NCBI GenBank assembly: GCA_913057135.1
Contig: CAJXNM010000029.1
Coordinates: forward strand, 1 to 39,366
Length of the DNA stretch: 39,366 nucleotides
Source: an uncultured Halieaceae bacterium
GTDB taxonomy: Bacteria > Pseudomonadota > Gammaproteobacteria > Pseudomonadales > Halieaceae
Direction of reading: 5' to 3'
The number at the start of each line of letters is the position of its first letter. Positions within the stretch are counted from its first letter, which is position 1. A program made the translations under genes and the position numbers. Of the stretch, positions 22,194 through 30,853 are shown one piece after another. The notes under the pieces were generated by a model, which did no database searches, had not been told where the DNA came from, and was given only the letters and a program-made list of their open reading frames with translations.

Positions 22194-24649
22194 TAGTTAG
22201 CCACCACGTTCACTAATTTACCCGGCACAACAATGACTTTGCGCACAGTTACACCCTCGAGGAAGCGCTGGACGTTGTCATGGCCCAGGGCCGTCGCTTC
22301 AATGGTGTCTTTTGTGGCGTCGGCAGGTACTTGAATTTTGGCCCGGACTTTACCGTTCACCTGTACCACGATGTCCAGTTCATCCCTAACAAGTGCTTGT
22401 TCGTCCACGGCGGGCCATGCTTGCTCCAGGATGTTCTCGCCGGTCATGGCCTGCCATAAAGCCTGGGTAATGTGGGGCACGATGGGATTGAGCATGAGTA
22501 GGGCAGAGCGCAGAGCCTCGGCGATGACAGCGCGGTCATTGGCATCGCTGTTATTCAGTTTGGCAATGTCATTACACAGCTCCATCACCGCAGCAATAGC
22601 GGTGTTGAAGGTCTGACGACGACCGTAATCGTCTGCAACTTTACGCAGGGTTTCATGGGTTTTACGACGTAAATCCCGTTGTGGTCGGCTCAGGGACTCG
22701 AGGGTCGGTATGTCGATGGTTGCCTGCCCATCACTGTGTTGCTTGTATTCGGATACGAGACGCCAGAGTCGTTTTAAAAAGCGATTGGCGCCCTCAACCC
22801 CGGAATCGGACCACTCCAAGGACTGCTCAGGGGGAGCAGCAAACATGCTGAATAGGCGCACAGTATCGGCGCCGTAGTGATCGATAAGGGCTTGCGGATC
22901 AACCGTGTTGCCCTTTGACTTTGACATTTTAGCGCCGTCCTTGAGCACCATGCCTTGGGTTAATAAACGCTTGAAGGGTTCGTTAGTGTTTACTAACCCT
23001 TCGTCCCGAAGCAGCTTGTGAAAGAATCGGGCGTAAAGTAGGTGCAGAATGGCGTGCTCAATACCGCCTACATATTGATCGACTTCAAGCCAATAATTGG
23101 CATCGTCATCGAGCATGGCTTGGTCATTGTTGGCGCTGGCATAGCGTGCGTAGTACCACGACGACTCCATGAAGGTATCGAAGGTATCGGTTTCTCGCTC
23201 GGCGCTGGCGCCACATTTTGGGCAGTCCACCGCTTTAAATTCGGCCACCTCTTTTAACGGGGAGCCTACGCCCTGAAACGCCACATCGGTGGGCAGCACT
23301 ACCGGTAGATCTTGCTCGGGGACCGGTACTGCGCCGCATTGGCCACAGTTAATGACGGGTATAGGTGCACCCCAGTAGCGCTGGCGGGACACACCCCAGT
23401 CCCGCAGCCGGAAGTTGACTGTCTTTTCACCGGCGCCACGTGCTGACAGCTCAGTTACGATGGCATCGCAGGCCTCGCTGAAGCCCAGTCCATCATAAGC
23501 CCCCGAGTTCACTAGTGTGCCTTTGTGCGTGTAAGCGGCTTTACTGAGATCGATGGTATCGTCGCTGCTGCTGACCACCTGCTTAATAGGCAGGCCGTAT
23601 TTGGTGGCAAACTCCCAGTCGCGCTGGTCATGGCCTGGCACCGACATAACAGCCCCCGAGCCGTAACTCATGAGCACGAAATTGGCGACCCATACAGGCA
23701 GCTCGTCACCGGTGAGTGGGTGATACACGCTTAAACCCGTGGCCATACCCTCTTTTTCCATGGTGGCCATGTCGGCTTCGGCGACTTTTATGTGGGTCTG
23801 GCTATCAAGGAACGCCGCCAAGGTTGGGTTGTCTTGAGCTGCGCGCAGGGCCAACGGGTGCTGTGGTGCAATGGCCAAATAGGTGGCGCCCATAAGGGTA
23901 TCAGGGCGTGTTGTATAGACCTCGACCGTGTCACCGGTGTTGGTCTCAAAGCGAATGTTGGCTCCTTCGCTACGCCCAATCCAGTTGCGCTGCATGGCAA
24001 CCACTTGCTCTGGCCACTGGTCCAGGGAATCTAAGTCATCGAGCAGCTGTTGTGCGTAATCGGTTATCTTGATGAACCATTGGTTAATAGCCCGACGCTC
24101 TACGGCGTTATCGCAACGCCAACATTTGCCATCGACCACTTGCTCATTGGCCAATACGGTTTGATCGGTTTCGCACCAGTTGACTTCGGCTTCCTTTTTG
24201 TAGGCCAAGCCCTTGTCCATGAGTCGAGTGAAGAACCATTGCTCCCAGCGATAGTAGTCGGGTTGGCACGTGGTCACTTCGCGCTCCCAGTCGTAGGCAA
24301 ACCCGAGCCGGCGCAACTGGCTGCGCATATCCTCAATGTTGTTCAAAGTCCAATGGGCAGGCGGTACGTTATTTGCAATAGCCGCATTTTCTGCCGGAAG
24401 ACCGAAGGCATCCCAGCCCATGGGTTGCAGCACATTTTTACCCATCATGCGCTGAAAGCGCGCAATAACGTCGGCGATCGTGTAGTTCCGCACGTGACCC
24501 ATATGCAGCTTGCCGCTGGGATAGGGGAACATGGCCAGACAGTAAAATTTTTCCCGGGTATCGTCGCGCTGGGCGCGGTAAACGCCGTCTTCAGCCCACG
24601 CTTGCTGCAGTGATAACTCGATGTGTTCGGGATGGTATTCCGGATTCAT
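22193..24649 (-). CDS. leuS: Leucyl-tRNA synthetase
   Basis: An 818-residue class I aminoacyl-tRNA synthetase. The HIGH motif is HMGH at 49-52 and the KMSKS loop is at 574-578. The CP1 editing domain between them includes [19 protein letters not shown] with the Asp that blocks misacylated leucine release. A zinc-ribbon-like CxxC pair (CGQCG, then CPKCG) is present before the catalytic tail. The length is slightly below E. coli LeuS (860). An 86-bp gap separates it from lnt upstream, which probably holds its own promoter. Confidence 0.97.
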   Translation of the reverse strand: MNPEYHPEHIELSLQQAWAEDGVYRAQRDDTREKFYCLAMFPYPSGKLHMGHVRNYTIADVIARFQRMMGKNVLQPMGWDAFGLPAENAAIANNVPPAHWTLNNIEDMRSQLRRLGFAYDWEREVTTCQPDYYRWEQWFFTRLMDKGLAYKKEAEVNWCETDQTVLANEQVVDGKCWRCDNAVERRAINQWFIKITDYAQQLLDDLDSLDQWPEQVVAMQRNWIGRSEGANIRFETNTGDTVEVYTTRPDTLMGATYLAIAPQHPLALRAAQDNPTLAAFLDSQTHIKVAEADMATMEKEGMATGLSVYHPLTGDELPVWVANFVLMSYGSGAVMSVPGHDQRDWEFATKYGLPIKQVVSSSDDTIDLSKAAYTHKGTLVNSGAYDGLGFSEACDAIVTELSARGAGEKTVNFRLRDWGVSRQRYWGAPIPVINCGQCGAVPVPEQDLPVVLPTDVAFQGVGSPLKEVAEFKAVDCPKCGASAERETDTFDTFMESSWYYARYASANNDQAMLDDDANYWLEVDQYVGGIEHAILHLLYARFFHKLLRDEGLVNTNEPFKRLLTQGMVLKDGAKMSKSKGNTVDPQALIDHYGADTVRLFSMFAAPPEQSLEWSDSGVEGANRFLKRLWRLVSEYKQHSDGQATIDIPTLESLSRPQRDLRRKTHETLRKVADDYGRRQTFNTAIAAVMELCNDIAKLNNSDANDRAVIAEALRSALLMLNPIVPHITQALWQAMTGENILEQAWPAVDEQALVRDELDIVVQVNGKVRAKIQVPADATKDTIEATALGHDNVQRFLEGVTVRKVIVVPGKLVNVVAN

Positions 24650-24735
24650 AAAAACTCTAATTGGGATGGTTGGGCGCCAAGCGCATACATACTGGGGCGT
24701 AAGAGTGTATCAGTATTGATTGGTACCACGGTGAA

Positions 24736-26241
24736 TTAGACCGTGACTTGTCTGCTTTTGGTGTGCCGCCAGAGGGCGCCCATGACAACAAACGCAGCTA
24801 ATAACAAAGCCGGCCAGCTGCCGGTGATCATGATAGGTGTGCTGCCTGCTCTGGGCTGTAATTCGCCCCGCAGTGTGGTTTCAACAAATTGCGGGCTTGT
24901 CTGAATCAGTTGGCCCTTGTGATCAATAATGGCCGATACCCCATTGTTGGTGCCTCGTAACATCGGGCGAGCAGTGGCTAGAGCGCCAAAGCGAGCCATC
25001 TGTAGGTGCTGCAAAGGACCAATGGAGTCACCGAACCAGCTGTCATTACTGACTGTCACCAGCCAGTTGCTGCCCTTGGCCCCGTCGGTGACGAAATCCG
25101 GGTAAACCACCTCGTAGCAGATAAACGGTGCAACCCGGGTAGCTCCTGCGGACAGTTGGCTATATTCCCTATTGCTTTTGGTGAAGCTCGACATGGGGAG
25201 ATCAAAAAAGGCGATAAGGCCGCGCAACCAGTGTTCTAGCGGTACATACTCACCGAAAGGCACGAGTTTTTGTTTATGGTGGATGCCATCCCCGTGCCCC
25301 ATCGAGACGATGCTGTTGTGTAATCCCTGATCGCCTCGTACGGCAATGCCAGTAATGAGCGCCGTGTCGTGCCTGCGCGCTTGACTGGCTGCTTCACCGA
25401 GGTAGTCGGCTACTTGGCTTCGTAAGGCGGGAAGTGCCGATTCTGGCCAAAGCACAACGTCATGACTGGCATATAAGGGATCGGTGGCCTCTTCATACCG
25501 CGCCAAAATTTGCCGGCGGTAGCGTCTGTCCCATTTTTGTTGCAAGGGGATGTTGGGCTGGTATAGCGCCACGGCCAATGGCTCACCTACCGGCTGTGTC
25601 CAGGACCAGCGCCCCAGCCACTCACCCGTTACACCTACGATGGCGATCACCGTCAGTTGAAGCGCGAGGGGGGCACGTTGTTTCGAGAGCGCCAGGGCAA
25701 TGCCCGTGGTGCCAAGGGCTACCAACCAAAATGACAGCCCAAACACCCCTATAAGCGGGGCCCAACCTGCCATACTGGTATCGAGGGCGGCGTAACCCCC
25801 ATAAAGCCAGGGAAACCCTGTCAGTAGCCAGCTGCGAAGCCACTCAAATAAAACCCAAAGGCCAGTAAAACCCCATACCGAAACGCTGCCGTCCTCAGGT
25901 TTTAGCCAGCGCGTATAATAGCTGCTTAAGACGCCGAAAAGCGTTGCTTGCCCCAAACAGAAGACGGCAGTTAGCAGCGCCGCAAGGGGAGCCGGTGCGT
26001 GACCGTAGACCTTGATACTGACGTAGACCCATGATGCACCGGTCAGAAACAACCCTGCCCCGTAGAGCCATCCCGTCAGGAAGCTACTGCGAGATTGAAA
26101 TAGGTGGAGCGTCAGCAATAACAGGCCGCTGCTGGCCGAGATGGCTATCCATATGTCAAAGGGCGCCAAACCCAGGGGGAATAAAGCCCCGGATGTTAGA
26201 GGGAGGCCGTAGCGCATCAGCTCGCTGAGGGCGCGCCCCAT
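24736..26241 (-). CDS. lnt: Apolipoprotein N-acyltransferase
   Basis: A 501-residue inner-membrane enzyme that adds the third acyl chain to lipoproteins such as the LptE and lipocalin encoded here. About seven N-terminal hydrophobic helices precede the nitrilase-fold domain. The catalytic triad is visible: Glu267 in LWPESALP, Lys325 in KQKLVPFGEYVP and Cys375 in FICYEVVYPD. It follows the corC stop by 3 bp. Confidence 0.95.
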   Translation of the reverse strand: MGRALSELMRYGLPLTSGALFPLGLAPFDIWIAISASSGLLLLTLHLFQSRSSFLTGWLYGAGLFLTGASWVYVSIKVYGHAPAPLAALLTAVFCLGQATLFGVLSSYYTRWLKPEDGSVSVWGFTGLWVLFEWLRSWLLTGFPWLYGGYAALDTSMAGWAPLIGVFGLSFWLVALGTTGIALALSKQRAPLALQLTVIAIVGVTGEWLGRWSWTQPVGEPLAVALYQPNIPLQQKWDRRYRRQILARYEEATDPLYASHDVVLWPESALPALRSQVADYLGEAASQARRHDTALITGIAVRGDQGLHNSIVSMGHGDGIHHKQKLVPFGEYVPLEHWLRGLIAFFDLPMSSFTKSNREYSQLSAGATRVAPFICYEVVYPDFVTDGAKGSNWLVTVSNDSWFGDSIGPLQHLQMARFGALATARPMLRGTNNGVSAIIDHKGQLIQTSPQFVETTLRGELQPRAGSTPIMITGSWPALLLAAFVVMGALWRHTKSRQVTV

Positions 26242-26244
26242 GGC

Positions 26245-27090
26245 TCAATCGTCCGGGTTGAGGGGAGTTACCCGAAGACTAATGAGCTTGCGTTGGTCGG
26301 CGTTGACCACCTTGAATTCAAAGCCGTCGAAGCGGGTGGTCTCGTTGCGGGCGGGTAAATGCCCGAGGGCATTCACCACCAAGCCTCCAATGGTGTCGAA
26401 TTCTTCCTCGCTAAGCTTGCTGTTGAAGTATTCGTTGAAGTCCTCAATAGGGGTTTGTGCCTGCACGAAAAAGTCCGTGTTACTGATGCGTCGAATATAA
26501 CGCCCCTCATCGACATCGGTCTCGTCTTCAATATCCCCGACGATTTCTTCGAGAACATCTTCAATGGTCACAAGGCCCGCAACACCACCGTACTCATCTA
26601 TGACAATGGCCATGTGGTTACGGTTCTGTCGAAATTCCCGCAGTAGTACGTTTAGTCGTTTGCTTTCGGGTACCACAACAGCGGGGCGCATGAGTGTGCG
26701 TATGTTGAAAGGGCTGTCGCGGTTAAGCAGAAGCTGCAGCAGATCTTTCGCCAGCAAAATACCCACAACATTGTCGAGACTGTCGTCAATGACCGGGTAC
26801 CGACTGTGCGCTGCGTGAATCACTTGCGGCAATGCTTCATCGAGTTCCGCGTCCACTTTAATCACTGTCATCTGAGCGCGTGGAATCATGATGTCGCGCA
26901 CTTGCATGTCGCTGACCGACAGTGCGCCTTCCATGATGCTGCGTGCATCGTCATCGATGATTTCGTTATCGGCAGCTAAGCTCAGAACCCCTTCAAGGTC
27001 GGCCTTGCTCTGGGGTGTTCCCGACAAGAAGTGGGTTAAGCGCTCTAGCCAAGAGCGATCGTCGTTATCAGCTGGTTGTGTGTCTTGCAC
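26245..27090 (-). CDS. corC: CorC/YbeX (CBS-pair magnesium-efflux-type) protein
   Basis: A 281-residue cytosolic protein with two CBS domains (about 70-190). The C-terminal CorC/HlyC transporter-associated domain contains YFNSKLSEEEFDTIGGLVVNALGHLP. Relatives bind AMP/ATP and act in Mg2+/Co2+ efflux or in ribosome-related metabolism beside YbeY. The start is GTG at 27090. No strong ribosome site is visible, so it probably relies on coupling to ybeY 18 bp upstream. Confidence 0.93.
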   Translation of the reverse strand: MQDTQPADNDDRSWLERLTHFLSGTPQSKADLEGVLSLAADNEIIDDDARSIMEGALSVSDMQVRDIMIPRAQMTVIKVDAELDEALPQVIHAAHSRYPVIDDSLDNVVGILLAKDLLQLLLNRDSPFNIRTLMRPAVVVPESKRLNVLLREFRQNRNHMAIVIDEYGGVAGLVTIEDVLEEIVGDIEDETDVDEGRYIRRISNTDFFVQAQTPIEDFNEYFNSKLSEEEFDTIGGLVVNALGHLPARNETTRFDGFEFKVVNADQRKLISLRVTPLNPDD

Positions 27091-27108
27091 GGGCGCAGGC
27101 TCTACCGT

Positions 27109-27576
27109 TTAGTTTCTGGATTGGTAAGGGTCATCAAAACCCAGAGTCGCAAGAATGCGTGTTTCATGTTGCTCCATGATGACCGCCTCTTCCTCGTTAA
27201 TATGGTCATAACCCAGCAGGTGCAAGACCCCATGCACGGTCATGTGGGCCCAATGGCTCTCTTGGGTTTTCTGTTGTGCATGGGCCTCAGCGGCCACGAC
27301 TGGCGCACAGATGGCGATATCGCCCAGCAGGCCGAGATCTACCCCGGCGGGAAGATCTGCCGGAAAGGACAGCACGTTAGTGGCCCCCGTTTTGCCTCGG
27401 AAACGCTGGTTGAGCTCGGCCATTTCTTGGGTGTCGTTGATACTGAGACAAATCTCGGGCTCAGAGGGGACAGTACGATTTTGTTGCTCGAGTGCGGCGG
27501 CTACCCACCGCCTGAAACAGTCATCGTCGGGGGCTTCAACGCCCTCGGACCGGCTCACGGACACGATCAGTGTCAT
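27109..27576 (-). CDS. ybeY: Endoribonuclease YbeY (rRNA maturation)
   Basis: A 155-residue metalloprotein with the invariant zinc motif HGVLHLLGYDH (HxxxHxxxxxH). It acts in 16S rRNA 3'-end maturation and 70S quality control. The ATG overlaps the phoH-like stop by 4 bp (ATGA). The usual ybeZ-ybeY-ybeX order is kept. Confidence 0.95.
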   Translation of the reverse strand: MTLIVSVSRSEGVEAPDDDCFRRWVAAALEQQNRTVPSEPEICLSINDTQEMAELNQRFRGKTGATNVLSFPADLPAGVDLGLLGDIAICAPVVAAEAHAQQKTQESHWAHMTVHGVLHLLGYDHINEEEAVIMEQHETRILATLGFDDPYQSRN

Positions 27577-28586
27577 CGGTCGGACGGTTCCTGTGTGCTG
27601 CGGGTCATTGCCTCGAAGCGGTCATAGGCGGTTACTACCCGCTGCACCACCGGGTGGCGCACAACGTCTTTATTGGCAAACCAGGTAAACGAGATGCCTT
27701 CAACACCCTCGAGCACTTGGGTGGCGTGGGTAAGACCGGATTGCTGGCCACGTGGCAGATCAATTTGCGTTGCGTCGCCGGTAATGACAGCGGTTGAGCC
27801 GAAGCCAATTCGAGTGAGGAACATTTTCATTTGTTCCCGGGTTGTGTTTTGAGCTTCGTCGAGGATGATGAACGCATTGTTGAGTGTTCGCCCGCGCATG
27901 AATGCCAGAGGTGCCACTTCGATGATGTTGCGCTCGATGTACTTAGTGACGGTTTCGAAGCCGAGCATCTCGTACAGCGCGTCGTACAGGGGCCGCAAGT
28001 AAGGGTCCACTTTTTGGCTTAAATCGCCGGGCAAAAACCCCAGTCGCTCACCGGCTTCCACAGCGGGTCTGACCAGTAGAATACGACGCACCTGCTCATC
28101 CATGAGTGCTTGTACGGCACAGGCTACGCCCAAGTAGGTTTTACCTGTGCCTGCAGGTCCAATACCGAAGTTGATGTCATGGCGTGCAATGGCCCGTACG
28201 TACTGCTTTTGATTACTGCCACGGGGTTTAATGGACGCGCGTTTGGTACGGATCAGTAGCACACCGTCGGCGTCTTCCTCGGGCGCGCTATCACCGGTGC
28301 TATGCAACAAGTGCTCAAGACCCGATTGCTGCAAATGCAGATGAATGGCTTCTGGACTCAGGCCAATGCCGCGCTGTACATCGCTGTACAGTGTATTGAG
28401 CAACGCGGCAGCGGCATTCGCCGATGGCTCTGGGCCATCGACCGTAAAGTGATTGCTACGATTGCGCACCGTTACGCCCAAGCGGGATTCGATTTGGCGC
28501 AGATGGCTGTCGAGCTGGCCACACAGGGCCGCCAGATGTCGCGCATCATTAGGTTCGAGCGTGAAGCTGAGCTGGATAGCCGACAT
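27573..28586 (-). CDS. ybeZ: PhoH-like ATPase YbeZ
   Basis: A 337-residue RNA-associated NTPase with Walker A GPAGTGKT and DEAQNT (Walker B-like) typical of PhoH proteins. It works with YbeY in RNA processing. I prefer ATG 28586 (MSAIQLSFTLEP), where the family begins; TTG 28628 gives a longer form and lacks a ribosome site. Confidence 0.93.
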   Translation of the reverse strand: MSAIQLSFTLEPNDARHLAALCGQLDSHLRQIESRLGVTVRNRSNHFTVDGPEPSANAAAALLNTLYSDVQRGIGLSPEAIHLHLQQSGLEHLLHSTGDSAPEEDADGVLLIRTKRASIKPRGSNQKQYVRAIARHDINFGIGPAGTGKTYLGVACAVQALMDEQVRRILLVRPAVEAGERLGFLPGDLSQKVDPYLRPLYDALYEMLGFETVTKYIERNIIEVAPLAFMRGRTLNNAFIILDEAQNTTREQMKMFLTRIGFGSTAVITGDATQIDLPRGQQSGLTHATQVLEGVEGISFTWFANKDVVRHPVVQRVVTAYDRFEAMTRSTQEPSDR

Positions 28587-28695
28587 GGATTCGCTGGCGG
28601 AATCTACGGGCTGACTTTCAGTGTCCAACGTCTGTTTGATCGCTCTTGTATGAAGTAGAAGGCCGACGATACAGGGGTTTGCACGGGAGTCAACC

Positions 28696-30039
28696 TCAAT
28701 GGGCTAGTAGCCGACCCCGCAAGGAGTTCGGAAGAGCCTCAACGATGTCCACCGTCGCGAACTCGCCAATGAGCCCTGCATCGGTGCAGGCAAAATTGAC
28801 GACCCGATTATTCTCGGTGCGCCCGGATAGTTGTCCCGGATCTTTTTTCGATACGCCCGTGACTAAAATACGTTGCTGGGTACCCACCATGCGCCGGCTA
28901 ATACCTTGGGCTTGCTGTGAGATGCGACTTTGCAGCGCGTGCAGCCGGGCCTTCTTGACGGACTCGGGTGTGTCATCGGGTAAGTCGGCCGCTGGGGTGC
29001 CCGGGCGGGCACTGTAAATAAAGCTAAACGAGTTATCGAAGCCAACCTCATCGATAAGACGCATGGTGGCCTCAAAATCAGCATCGGTCTCACCCGGAAA
29101 CCCTATGATGAAATCCGACGACATGGAGATATTGGGGCGGATGCGACGCAGTGCTCGAATTTTGGCTTTGTACTCCAGCGCCGTATGGCCACGCTTCATG
29201 GCCATCAGTATGCGATCGGAGCCACTTTGCACGGGCAAATGAAGGTGATCGACAAGAGCGGGTATATCCGCGTAGGCATCGATGATGGCGTCGCTGAATT
29301 CCACAGGATGCGACGTGGTGTAGCGAATGCGTTCAATACCGGGCACACGATTTACGAAGTGCAGCAGGTCGGCAAAATCGACCACCTCGCCAAGGTGGTT
29401 ATGGCCTCGGTAAGCGTTGACGTTCTGTCCGAGTAGATTGACTTCTTTGACGCCGCGCTCCGCCAAACTGGCAATTTCCGCAATGACGTCGTCGAGTGGG
29501 CGCGATACTTCCTCGCCACGGGTATAGGGTACGACGCAAAACGCACAGTACTTACTGCAGCCCTCCATAATGGATACAAACGCTGAGGGCCCGTCTACTT
29601 TGGGCTCAGGTAGGCGATCGAATTTTTCGATTTCAGGGAAGCTAATGTCGACCACCACCGGCTCTCCCCCGCGTCGGCTATCGATCATCTCGGGCAGGCG
29701 GTGCAGGGTTTGGGGGCCGAAGATAACATCGACATAGGGCGCGCGTTTGCCGATTTCGGCGCCCTCCTGACTGGCGACACAACCACCGACACCAATGATT
29801 AGGTCGGGGTTGGCCTGCTTCAGGGGTTTCCAGCGGCCCAGCTGATGAAACACTTTTTCCTGTGCTTTTTCCCGAATAGAGCAGGTATTGAGCAGGAGCA
29901 CGTCCGCTTCTTCTGCCTTATCTGTGGGAACCATGCCGTGACTGGCGCGCAGCAAATCTGCCATGCGCGCCGAGTCGTACTCGTTCATTTGGCAACCGTG
30001 GGTTTGTACAAACACTTTTTTGGGCTGTAGGTCAGTCAC
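28696..30039 (-). CDS. miaB: tRNA-2-methylthio-N6-isopentenyladenosine synthase
   Basis: A 447-residue radical-SAM methylthiotransferase for A37 of tRNAs. The first cluster site uses Cys16 (QTHGCQMN), the cysteine in NTCSIREKA and that in GGCVAS. The SAM cluster is [10 protein letters not shown]-terminal TRAM domain follows. The start is GTG at 30039, the only one preserving the family N-terminus. It leads the long minus-strand operon and is divergent from DUF1820 across 160 bp (30040-30199), which likely holds both promoters. Confidence 0.96.
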   Translation of the reverse strand: MTDLQPKKVFVQTHGCQMNEYDSARMADLLRASHGMVPTDKAEEADVLLLNTCSIREKAQEKVFHQLGRWKPLKQANPDLIIGVGGCVASQEGAEIGKRAPYVDVIFGPQTLHRLPEMIDSRRGGEPVVVDISFPEIEKFDRLPEPKVDGPSAFVSIMEGCSKYCAFCVVPYTRGEEVSRPLDDVIAEIASLAERGVKEVNLLGQNVNAYRGHNHLGEVVDFADLLHFVNRVPGIERIRYTTSHPVEFSDAIIDAYADIPALVDHLHLPVQSGSDRILMAMKRGHTALEYKAKIRALRRIRPNISMSSDFIIGFPGETDADFEATMRLIDEVGFDNSFSFIYSARPGTPAADLPDDTPESVKKARLHALQSRISQQAQGISRRMVGTQQRILVTGVSKKDPGQLSGRTENNRVVNFACTDAGLIGEFATVDIVEALPNSLRGRLLAH

Positions 30040-30199
30040 GCTAGAGCTCGGGCCGTTGTTGTCGGGGCGACGGAGTATACCGATGTTGAGCTAAATCAAC
30101 GAGATACGGGCTGGCAGAAAGTGTCGTTAGTGGTACCATTGCGCCCCTTTTTTTGCACACTTCGGTGTTTAACCGCCCAAGAAGCGATCGAGTTGCTTT

Positions 30200-30544
30200 A
30201 TGCCTAATCACCCCGTCTACAAAGTGATCTTCCACAACGGCGATCAGGTGTTCGAGGTATTCGCGCGTCAAATTTATCAGAGCGATATGTGGGGCTTCAT
30301 CGAAATCGAAGAATTATTATTCGGTGAGCGATCACAGTTGTTGGTCGATCCCGCCGAGGAGAAACTCAAAAACGAGTTTGCCGGTGTCAAGCGCAGCTAC
30401 ATTCCTATGCACTCCGTGGTGCGTATCGATGAAGTGGAAAAAGAAGGTCCCGCCAAAGTGACAGAGCCTTCAGCGGCCAGCGGCAAGGTGACCAATTTGC
30501 CATTTGCGAAGTTCCCACCCAAAACCCCCAGCTCGGACGACTAA
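30200..30544 (+). CDS. DUF1820 protein
   Basis: A 114-residue cytosolic protein beginning YKVIFHNGDQVFEVFARQIYQSDMWGFIEIEELLFG, the DUF1820 family, found next to miaB in several gammaproteobacteria. The function is unknown. The C-terminal 30 residues are proline-, serine- and lysine-rich and probably disordered. Confidence 0.85.
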   Translation: MPNHPVYKVIFHNGDQVFEVFARQIYQSDMWGFIEIEELLFGERSQLLVDPAEEKLKNEFAGVKRSYIPMHSVVRIDEVEKEGPAKVTEPSAASGKVTNLPFAKFPPKTPSSDD

Positions 30545-30853
30545 CTGAGCTCTGCGGGATTGGTGTGTGTGCCTAGGAGCGACACATGCCACCCCTTTTT
30601 ATGCGTGACCTACTTCTGCGTAATGCATGCGCGATGACGTGCCCTGACGGTTCTCGTCAGCGTTGTAGTGATTGGTGGATTTGGCATCGGTCGTCCACAG
30701 CACCGACACGATATCTGCCGTCTGCTTGAAGTTCGGGGCATTAAGACCCATTTCACTGGTCAAAGGCGAAACGGTTGCATGGTCTACAGGGAGTGAATTC
30801 ATTACTTGTGGCCATGGGGGTTCGCAGCGGAAACAGCACAGGGATGACTAGCC
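30545..30853. other. 309-bp gap between DUF1820 and lon
   Basis: The gap contains an imperfect hairpin followed by CTTTTT around 30560-30600 (GGTG...TGTG / CACA...CACC), a possible terminator of DUF1820. It also holds one candidate minus-strand small gene. No sigma32-type heat-shock promoter for lon was recognised by eye. Confidence 0.35.
30599..30802 (-). CDS. Possible small protein, 67 residues
   Basis: The open frame lies between DUF1820 and lon on the opposite strand. The product (MNSLPVDHATVSPLTSEMG...) is hydrophilic with no signal peptide or recognisable domain. Codon choice looks natural, but no Shine-Dalgarno precedes ATG 30802. It could be chance; nothing else fills the gap. Confidence 0.35.
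   Translation of the reverse strand: MNSLPVDHATVSPLTSEMGLNAPNFKQTADIVSVLWTTDAKSTNHYNADENRQGTSSRMHYAEVGHA

Noticed and set aside
24050-24613. A 187-codon frame on the plus strand
   Set aside because: It lies entirely within leuS on the other strand, and leuS motifs are unambiguous.
27076-27627. A 183-codon plus-strand frame
   Set aside because: It is a mirror of ybeY and the end of ybeZ, with no supported start or domain.
28374-28391. CTGT...ACAG inside ybeZ, resembling a LexA box
   Set aside because: The spacer is 10 bases instead of 8, and it lies inside a coding region away from any promoter.
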